The position numbers and the translations under genes were made by a program. The notes beneath the pieces are model-generated. The model did no database searches, was not told where the DNA came from, and worked only from the letters and a program-made list of their open reading frames with translations. This document shows positions 56,398 to 64,000 of a stretch of 64,000 nt of DNA, piece after piece (positions within the stretch are counted from its first letter, which is position 1; each line of letters opens with the position of its first letter). Location: NCBI GenBank assembly GCA_037974665.1, contig CM075775.1:42558152-42622151 (forward strand), given 5' to 3'. Source of the stretch: Ehretia macrophylla (taxonomy: Eukaryota > Streptophyta > Magnoliopsida > Boraginales > Ehretiaceae).

Positions 56398-58676
56398 TGT
56401 CACGCCCCGACCCGACCCCACAAAAGGCCAAGCCCGGACCCGATACACGGACGGAGTCTCCTCTGTACCGCGGACGATCCGAAAACCCTAAAATCAATAT
56501 AATACTTGCGAAAGCCATAAAATAATCAAAACAAGCCAACTTTCTTTAAAATATACATTTCTTATTAATAAACTTTGCAACCCAAAATGATATGCATACT
56601 ACACAAGTATTTATGCCACTAATCAACTCCATTAGCATGCATTTCTTTACTAGTCACAAGGTATAAGTTTACAACTTTTACATTCTTCCAACTTATACAA
56701 CATAAGACCGTAGAGGCCTCAAACCAGAAAATACATACAAGGCTACAAGCCTCAAAATTAAGCGACATCCAAGCAATATACATATCAAGCAAGGCTCGCA
56801 CAAAATCTGGCAACCAACCACCAGCAAAGCAAAGAAGTGCAATCACGGGAACACCTCCACCTGTTCCTCCTCCTCAATTACCTCAAGAGGGTCTGCTTCA
56901 ACTACTCCTGTAAAAATATAGTATAGAGAGGAATGAGCAAAAACAATTGCTCAGCGAGGGCAATTGGTCTCAAGGACGGAGATGAGAGGAGTATGCAATG
57001 CAATTAGCCAAGCAATGCATACAATTATCATTTAAAGATACAAACAAGTCAATATTATAACAAGGCAAGCATTAAAGACTATAAACATTCATTCAAAGGA
57101 TACGGTACTCTTTTCACGAGCAACTTTCATTCAAATATTCGATGACGACGCGTCGGCCCAAACCACCTTATAACACCAGTTTGGAATACCCCGGAAGTAT
57201 CCATCAACCTACGACCCAAATCTCCCTGGGAGGCAACCCAAGCGAGAAAGGGAATAGCAGCGGAGCTAGAGCAACCAACACTGGCAACCCAAGGCTACCC
57301 AGAGAGGCCCATCACTCACGCGCGAGACACTATGCAATGCAAGACTCGATACAAGGCGATAAACAAGCGATAAAGCCACACGTGGGAGAATAACAAAGTA
57401 GGTTACTCTCGCACGCAATAGCAGCAATTGATAAGCATTTCAATCCAAATCAATTCAAACAAGTATTTCAAGCAATCCTAAGCATTCTATAGGTATAAAG
57501 TCAAGAAAACACACAAAACACAAACCGGCCCCCAACTATCAAAACCCTACCATTTCCAAACGAGCCACAAGTTCTGGAAACCGACTTCACCAAACCTCCT
57601 AGGTCACCATAAGGCACGTCTAAAGACCCCGAAACCTTACTTTACCCTAGAACTCGCGCAAAGCCCCGATTTCCCCCTTTCTCGTTTGAACTACAACTAT
57701 ATCAACCAAACACCCAACCAATGCCATAATCGCACCAAAAGTGCTTCCATGGCCTCCCGATATAATGCCAACACACAAAAGGAGAAAATGCTAAAGTCGA
57801 CCTAAACGACCCCGACTTTCAACAAGGCTTAATTCCCGTTTTTCTCACTACGCAACCCAAATAAACCACACATTTATGCATTCTAGCACACCTAGCACAT
57901 TCCTACATCAACGGACAGCATAACGGAGCAACTATATCGTTTCAAGATTTTACTATTCATAAAACACTATTCAACATCCAAATTAAATTACAATCTCAAC
58001 ATTTAACCGCAAAAAATGTTACAAAGCTATAAATACACGTTCTACAATAGCCAAGGAACATTCTAGAAGCATCAAAACGATTTAAACGACAATCTACAGA
58101 TAAAATCTAAAAATTGTAAAGTTGATACACTTAACATTTAAATGCGCAAATAACATGATTCCTTCACCTCAGGCACTCCTAGTCGCTAGGAAAACAACGC
58201 TAGTCACCTCGGAAACCACCCCGCACGAGCTCACGCGAAGATTCAACGATTGGAAGGTTGAAAGGTTTTTTTTTCTCTAAGAAGCTATCGGCCTGCTCTC
58301 TCTCTGTTTTCAGCTTTTCTTTCTTTTTTTTGTATTGTTTTAAGCTTATTAAGGTGATGACTTAGTCAAAGTTGGTCAAGGTTGGTCAAACAACTTAAAA
58401 TTGGTCAAAATGACTTATTTTTGTGCATTTTTAAGCTAAATAACTAACACCAAAATTAATTCTAGCTAGCAACAATTAAAATATAAAATTTATGTCATCT
58501 AAATACTAGTTTCACTATTTGCTGAGGACTAGAAATCGTTCTCTAGCTATCACTCCTTAAATGCAATGCACGTTGCCACGGCAAGAAAGTAACAATTAAT
58601 TCACAAAGAATTTAAGGAAATATAATTTTCAAAATAATAAACAAGGAATTTTCACATTCTGGGCTCGGGTATTACA
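56398..58676 (-). repeat. Tekay-like element 5' LTR
   Basis: Predicted intron on the minus strand from 58167 to 56908, also 1260 nt. Donor GAG|GTGAAGG, hairpin GAGCAA/TTGCTC at 56935-56952. Confidence 0.93.
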
Positions 58677-59498
58677 ATGACCCGGAGGATGTGTGGAAGG
58701 TCCATGTGGATGGGGTCTCAGGGAAGTCTGGAAGCGGAGGTGGGGTGGTCATCTCGACCCGACCCGGCATAAGCACCAATATTCCCTCAAGTTCGCCTTT
58801 CCGGCGTCCAATAATGAAGCTAAGTACGAAGCGGTGATTGTGGGGCTGAAGATTGCAGCTCAGCTTAAGGCACAAGCAGTCGACTTGAGCACCAACTCTC
58901 AATTGGTTTCTAGTCAGATATCGGGAGAGTTCGAAGCCAAGGACAGTACTATGCTGGCCTACCTCAACAGAGTCAAGGATTTGACCTCAGGGCTCAAAAG
59001 ATTCGCGATACAACAAATTTCGAGGGAGGAGAATATGAAGGCTGACGCCCTGTCCAGGTTGGCCTTGGGTGAGAGCCAACCTGCCTTGGTCCATGTGGAA
59101 GAAGTATCTGAACCAAGTATCCAGTTAGGGGTGCAGGCCGTAGCCGAGCTCAATTTAAGCCCATATTGGACCAAACCAATCGTGGACTACTTGGAGGGGA
59201 GTATGACCCCAGAGGATGAAAAAGAAGCTCGAAAACTCATGAAACAGGCCTCAAGGTTCGGCATAATTGCCGGGCAACTCTATAAGAGAGCCTACACTTG
59301 GCCTCTCTTGAAATGTGTTGCGCCCGAGAAGGGAAACTATGTACTCCGGGAGATCCATGAAGGGGTATGTGGAAACCACTTAGGAGACAAAGCTCTGGCT
59401 CGGAAGGCATTGAGGCAAGGCTATTTTTGGACAACCTTAGAACAAGATGCCAAAGAGTATGTAAAAAAATGCGACACTTGCCAAAGGTTCGCCAATGT
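58677..59498 (+). pseudogene. Tat element second RNase H (archaeal type) and integrase zinc region
   Basis: After the ATGAC duplication one frame reads WKVHVDGVSGKSGSGGGVV, the start of the extra RNase H domain of Tat elements. A frameshift near 58770 then moves into the frame with FPASNNEAKYEAVIVGLKIA, STNSQLVSSQISGEFEAKD and REENMKADALSRLA (acidic catalytic residues E and D visible). The integrase zinc region follows (HEGVCGNHLGDKALARKA, CDTCQRF, about 59356-59490) and ends in a TAG at 59500-59502. Confidence 0.82.
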
Positions 59499-59502
59499 AT
59501 AG

Positions 59503-60396
59503 AGAAAGCCAGCGGTAGACCTCACGGTGATGATAAGTCTGTGGCCATTCTATCAATGGGGCCTAGATATCATCGGCCCATTGCCAACCGACGTTGGCCA
59601 AAAGAAGCACGCATTTGTAACAGTAGACTACTTCACCAAATGGCCTGAGGCTGAAGGTGTTGCTAGAATAACAGAAAAGGCAGCTTGGGATTTTGTGTGG
59701 AAAAACATCATTTGCCGATTTGGGGTGCCAAAGGTCATCGTTACTGACCACGGCAAACAATTCGATAGTGCATACTTTCGAGGCAAATGTGCTGAGATTG
59801 GGATCGGCCTCAGATTCTTATCTATTGCTTACCCTCAAAGTAATGGCCAAGTCGAAAGAACTAACCAAATCATTTTGCAGGGCCTGAAAACCAAGCTGGA
59901 GGAAGCAGAGGGCTAGTGGGCATCGATTCTTCCTGACGTATTGTGGGCTCAGCGGATCACCACCAGCTCGGCAACACAAGAATCACCCATTGAGTTGACC
60001 TTCGGTACTCAAGCGGTGTTACCAGTGAAGATCGGGTTTCCGACCAGTAGAACCCTCCACCATGATCCAGAAATAAACAGAGCACTCATCCATGAAGAGC
60101 TCGACCTCGCCGAAGAGATCCGAGCTAAAGCTCAAATCAGGATGCTAGCCAACAAAGTTGCCATGCAAAGAGCCTTCACCAAACAGGTCAAGCCTAAACC
60201 TATTAAGGTTGGTGACCTCGTCCTCAGAAAGACTATCTTTTTGCCGTACTCGAGCAACAAGGTCTCCCCGACCTGGGAGGGATCGTACGAATTCATGAAA
60301 GAAGTCCAACCTGGGACCTTCTACCTCCGCGACAAATATGGGAAGCAATTAAAAAATGCATGGCACGCGGAACACCTGAAGAGATATTTTGTGTAA
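59503..60396 (+). pseudogene. Tat element integrase core and C-terminal domain
   Basis: The catalytic triad region is present: LDIIGPLPTDVG, VPKVIVTDHGKQF and SNGQVERTNQ. A TAG after EEAEG (59914-59916) separates it from the C-terminal part (PIELTFGTQAVLP, VGDLVLRKT, GTFYLRDKYGKQLKNAWH), which ends in TAA at 60394-60396. There is no chromodomain, as expected for Tat. Confidence 0.85.
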
Positions 60397-60397
60397 C

Positions 60398-60590
60398 AGC
60401 CCCCGAGCCAGAATCTCTTGTTACGGCCCCGGGCCGAAATCTCTTATAATGGCCCCCGAGCCAGAATCTCTTGTTACAGGCCCGAGCTGAAAACTCTTGT
60501 AACGGTCCCCGAGCCAAAAATATTTGTACAGGCCCCGAGCCGAAGTCTTTGCTAAGGCCCCGAGCCAAAACACTGCTTGTAATCGGCTCC
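60398..60590 (+). repeat. Tandem repeat downstream of Tat integrase (~30-35 bp unit)
   Basis: Six or so degenerate units of the type GGCCCCGAGCCAGAATCTCT plus TGTTAC or TGTAAC. Their place, directly after pol, is where Tat elements often carry tandem repeats. Confidence 0.8.
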
Positions 60591-61376
60591 CGAACCTGAG
60601 TACTTTATGTACAATTTTGATGCAAATATATTTTGTAAATCAGTGCAATGCCCGACCTGGGCTCAAGCGGCTCAGCTACTGAGCTACTCCTGACTTGGAT
60701 TAATGAGATGGCCACACTTAATTACGAGCTAATGATCCAAGTAAACCAGCTCAGACAAGGTTCCAGCTCGGGTATAATCAATAATAATTTGATTAGATTT
60801 GCCAGTTCGGATTAAGATCCAACTCGGTATAATCCGGCTTCAGGTCGGCATGTTAGCTTGGGTCTAAGCTCGAGCTCAACATTTGTCAACATTAGTTTGA
60901 CTAATTTTAAATCGGACTGACGAGTCCAGGTCTGCAACAATTATATAGTTGCCCAATTAACTAGCTCGGATTAGGATGATAATTCATTAATCGCGTCCAG
61001 CTCGGTTCTTTATATTTAAATTAAGTTTGAAAGGTCCATTATATTGGTCCGACCCCACCTACTTAAGAAATTTGCGAAGAAAAAGGTACACATGTACAGA
61101 CTCGAACAAAACACAAATAAAACTAGAGTGTTCATTTCATTGAAACTGAAGAGCAATTATTACAAGGAGCCCAACCTAGGCGAAATTACGAAAGCCCGTC
61201 CAGGCCAAATCTACTAAGGCCTGACCTAGGCGATTACAAAATTTACTTAGGAGCAGCAGTGGAGGTGGTAGTATCGGCTTCATCCTCGACCTGATCCATG
61301 CCCTTCTAAACAAATTCAATCACCTCTTGGCTTGGGACGATAGGTCGGCTGGAAGCTCCGGAATCTCCCAGAACTC
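60591..61376 (+). other. Tat element non-coding 3' region
   Basis: Rich in CAGCTCGG, CCGACCTGG and related short words on both strands. No gene. It leads to the end of the antisense ORF. Confidence 0.6.
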
Positions 61377-62216
61377 TTACGGTGCAGCCTTCAAGATTTT
61401 GATGTAATCATTCTTGGTGGCAGGGAAAAAGGTCTTCGCTCTCTCCCGAGCTGCGACTTGGCCCCAGAAGTAGTACTCCAACTCGGCGTACTTGGCCATC
61501 GCCCCACCTTTTGTGGCCAACCAGCCCACGGTCTCTTGGCTGGACTTAAAGGCTTCCACCGCTTTCTCTCCCTGTGGGCCAACCCGATCTGCCAGATCCT
61601 TATGCTTTGTCTCGGCCTCGTGCTTATCCTTCTTGAAGCGCTCGACGTCCTTGGCCGTGACCTCGCGTCGAGACTTCTCCGTCTCGAGCTCCCTCTTCAG
61701 CCGGTTGATCTTCGTCTCGTCTGTTTTGCGTCTCTGGACGGCATCCTCCCTTAGGGCCTCTAGCTCGGCTCGAGAGTCGATGAATCGCTGCTCGAGCTCG
61801 ATGCAGTGAACCTGGGCTCGGGCGAGTAAGCCAGGTGCCGAAAGGATGTGGGACTCAGCCTGCACAAAAGACGACAAAACGATCAACCGAGCCAAAAAAC
61901 TTAACCATATCAACACAATCAAAATATGTCTTACCGTGACTATGGCCGTCCTTAGGTCAAGCGAAAGCTGCTCCGCCGGCACCGATACCAGCTTGGGATC
62001 GCGGGCGACCTTGGCTGCCTCCACGAAGTCCTTGTTGGGAGGGCTCACCTCCGTGGCCTTGCCTTTCTCAGAGTATTCGGGCCGAGACCGTTTCTTATTA
62101 TCTGGGCGGGATGCTAAACGCTCAGGGATCGCCACACCCAAGCTCCATTTTTTGGTCAGGAGAGACGCTGACGTCTCATTGGAAGAGACCTCGGGTCGCT
62201 GCCTTTGCTCTTAAGG
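61377..62216 (-). CDS. Antisense ORF of the Tat element (coiled-coil protein)
   Basis: Opposite to gag-pol, between integrase and the missing 3' LTR, as reported for Grande-type and other Tat elements. The frame is open from just after a stop at 62214-62216 down to 61377 with no clear ATG in the window, so the true start may be on an exon lost to the LTR at 62312. The N-terminal part is basic (KKRSRPEYSEKGK). The middle (about 61560-61800) is a long charged coiled coil (RAELEALREDAVQRRK, KINRLKRELETEKSRRE). The C-terminus ends GQVAARERAKTFFP..KILKAAP. A hydrophobic insert within it is best explained as a 75-nt intron. Function unknown. Confidence 0.6.
61860..61934 (-). other. Predicted 75-nt intron in the antisense ORF
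   Basis: The minus strand reads ACG|GTAAGACATATTTTG at 61934 and CTTTTGTGCAG|GCTGAG at 61860. The interval is T-rich, 75 nt, a multiple of three and without stops, so it reads through as a false membrane-like segment (ILIVLIWLSFLARLIVL) in an otherwise hydrophilic protein. Confidence 0.65.
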
Positions 62217-62311
62217 GACGGTGGACCCCAAGCCAGGCCAAGCCAAGACTTCGCCACTGGCCTCGGTCCTCCTCTTCATCTGGGCATACGCGACCTTTCT
62301 CGTATCCGCTA

Positions 62312-64000
62312 TGTAACGCCCCGAACCCAACCCCACGCTAAAGTCAGGCTCGGACCCGTCACTCGGACAGAGTCTCCTCTGTACCAAGGACAAAACTGTT
62401 ACCTGTAAGCATTCATTCAAGACATCTGAACTAAAAGCAACAACTTATCAACAATATCTCCAAAGCCAAAACACAATCACAAGGCCATCCGAGCCTTAGA
62501 GCAACAATATTCTACTAAAGCACACAAGCATGCGAGATAAGTTGGTTTTAGCTATAAGTAGTTAAATACTATAAAATTCTAAGTTCCATATGAAGATCAA
62601 CAATACTCCAAGCATGCAAGGGAAATTAAAGTCTAGAATTCACTATTACAATCCAACAACTTTCTTTGACATTCTAGTACACATCTACTAGACATATGTA
62701 CAAGACTCTAAAGTCTCAAAATACATTAATCATAAGAACTCCACGCAAGAAGCACATAAAATCCACCTCAGCACACAAGGTCACGGATTCTGATCTACGT
62801 GAACTTCTTCCTCTTCTTCTACTTTTAACAGTTGGGGATTCACCTCAGCTTCTCCTGAAACATTTCAAATGAGGAGTGAGCAACAAAGTTGCCCAGCGAG
62901 GGAGGTGATGCAATATGCCAATGTGCAATATGATATGCAACACAAGTAAACATATACAAGCCACATAAACTAACAAGACAATAAGCCAAACTATTAATCA
63001 CTTTAAAAAGGATACGGTTCCACTTCCAAGTCTTCATCCACGAGCCACGACCACGAGCATCACGAACATGCCGACAAACCCCAAACACCACAATTGGGAT
63101 ACTCCGGATGTATCTTGATCCTACGACCCTTTCTCCCGAGGTAGGTCCATGCCCAGCAGGTGAACCACGTCTCTAGGGTAGTGGAGTATGCCTCAGCGAG
63201 AAAGGGAATAGGCACCATGGTAGTCGAGGGAGCACAGCAAGCCCGATGCCGCCCGTGTTTCTCGACGCTACCATGTTCGATAAAGGTTGCGCAACCCAAT
63301 ACAAGTCACAAGCGATCAATATAACACATAACACATAAGAGGGACGACAAAGTAGGCTGCCCTCACATATATGCACGATAAAAGTTCATATAAGCACAAT
63401 ATTAGCTTTAAGATACCAAAAGTAGCAATCAACACAATTAATTCCAATAATCTACTCAAATAACTTAATTACATCCTAAATATTCAATGCAAGGCATTAC
63501 TAACACACAACAAGTTCCTAATGCAACTAAAATGGCTAAAAACTACATTTCCCCTTTCTTTAACCGAGCTTTCTTTCTCTTAAGCATGGTTCGAGATTTC
63601 CAATCATACCCTAGTCTTTCTATATTCCTAATTAAGCTCAAAGGTACCTTTTAAAGCCACTAAAACTCATTTTTGAAGCAAAAGTTCGGGAAGGTCCCGA
63701 ACGGGTTTGAACTACAACTACACTAACCAAATCCCATTTTCGTGAAACGAAAGCACCAAAGGTGCTTCCTTAGCTCAAGGACACCCAAATCAATGCCCAA
63801 ACTTGCCCGGATTGCTTAACGTGTAAAACCCCCTTTTTAAAGTAAGCTATTTATGCAATTAAGTTCAAATTCGAGTGATTCAACCTAACGTGGCTTTTCA
63901 ACTAACTTCCCTAGAGTCTAGAGCACCTAATTGATGCATCAATTCAAGCCAATTAGCAAATTTTCTCAAAACCCTAATTCTAGGCACTATTCATCACCTC
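62312..64000 (-). repeat. Long LTR (Tekay-related), runs off the window edge
   Basis: Begins TGTAACGCCCCGAACCC, like the outer ends of the LARD and Tekay-like LTRs, followed by GGACAGAGTCTCCTCTGTAC. The hairpin GAGCAAC/GTTGCCC (one G-U pair, loop AAA) is at 62878-62894 and the acceptor-like complement TTTCAG|GAGAAG at 62855-62857. Module 63090-63300 matches the solo LTR at 37120-37330. At least 1689 bp; the left target duplication would be CGCTA (62307-62311). Confidence 0.78.

Larger units (their letters stand above)
49189..58676 (-). mobile_element. Tekay-like chromovirus (Ty3/gypsy), full length, nearly intact
   Basis: 9488 bp with LTRs of 2268 bp (49189-51456) and 2279 bp (56398-58676; the extra bases include a GGTCAAGGTT duplication). 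The target duplication ATGAC is perfect (49184-49188, 58677-58681). On the minus strand it begins TGTAATACCC and has an initiator-Met primer site and a purine tract. One long gag-pol frame is interrupted only by a single TAG between gag and pol and ended early by another TAG in the chromodomain. Long LTRs, the initiator-Met primer and the chromodomain suggest the Tekay (del) lineage. High LTR identity implies a recent insertion. Confidence 0.93.
34628..62311 (+). mobile_element. Tat-lineage Ty3/gypsy retrotransposon, decayed, host of four insertions
   Basis: Inserted in pseudogene C. A 5' LTR (TGACGAGGGG..CCTCGACA) is followed by TTGGCACCGTCTGTGAGAAA, which is like the TGGCGCCGTCTGTGGG stretch seen after LTRs of many Tat elements. 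Then come gag, protease, reverse transcriptase, RNase H, a second (archaeal-type) RNase H, integrase, a tandem repeat and an antisense ORF. The dual RNase H and antisense ORF mark the Tat lineage (known for Grande-like relatives). It is interrupted by a solo LTR, LARD-2, the Tekay-like element and, at 62312, another LTR. Its 3' LTR is outside the window. Many stops and frameshifts are present. Confidence 0.85.

Noticed and set aside
60398-60590. CRISPR-like array
   Set aside because: Units are degenerate and directly adjacent without unique spacers, in a plant nuclear retrotransposon.
61860-61934. Transmembrane helix in the Tat antisense protein
   Set aside because: The hydrophobic stretch is bounded exactly by GTAAGA and GTGCAG and is T-rich, so a retained intron is the simpler reading.

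Overview
This is AT-rich nuclear DNA of a flowering plant, most likely a eudicot. The evidence is intronless G-type lectin S-receptor-like kinase genes of the ZmPK1-like type, a MIZ1/DUF617-type pseudogene, and plant-lineage LTR retrotransposons (chromovirus and Tat types). The species cannot be named from the sequence. There are no operons, CRISPR arrays or recognisable tRNA/rRNA genes.

Layout. (1) 1-4.4 kb: a 150-bp receptor-kinase fragment (+), two Mutator-type MITEs, and receptor-kinase gene A (-). Gene A has an intact frame, but the lysine of its kinase VAVK motif is threonine. (2) 4.4-11 kb: gene-poor DNA with a large foldback element, hAT-type MITEs, a tRNA-type SINE, microsatellites, an AT-rich tandem array, a retroelement protease relic, and a decayed MIZ1-like gene (-). 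(3) 11.0-23.5 kb: a decayed 5.2-kb chromovirus (E1, Reina-like; duplicated target GCTGC). Its 3' LTR carries a 7.3-kb non-autonomous LTR element (LARD-1; CTTGG). (4) 23.5-27 kb: short coding relics and an 846-bp Mutator-type MITE (9-bp target duplication) that contains a long CA/TG microsatellite. (5) 27.3-34.6 kb: intact receptor-kinase gene B (+) facing receptor-kinase pseudogene C (-). The interval B-to-C is a diverged duplicate of the first 4.4 kb. (6) 34.6-64 kb: pseudogene C is cut by a Tat-lineage Ty3/gypsy element. That element was itself hit by a 3.5-kb solo LTR (GCTGC), a second LARD (LARD-2; CCTAC), a nearly intact 9.5-kb Tekay-like chromovirus (ATGAC), and another LTR that runs off the right edge.

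How the parts relate. The three receptor-kinase copies are one local family in tail-to-tail pairs. The LARDs have no gag or pol, but they share with the Tekay-like element the initiator-Met primer-binding site, the block before the 3' LTR, and several LTR modules. This suggests they are mobilised by such an element.

The most unusual structure is inside the long LTRs of all four related groups (LARDs, Tekay-like element, solo LTR, right-edge LTR). A consensus 5' splice donor (AAG/GAG|GTGARGG; outside the window for the right-edge copy) and a CAG|G-type acceptor would bound a 1.3-1.8 kb LTR intron. About 21-27 nt before the acceptor lies a small hairpin whose stem sequence changes between families while pairing is kept, and whose 3' arm runs into a plant branch-point-like CTCAY. 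I know of no description of it.
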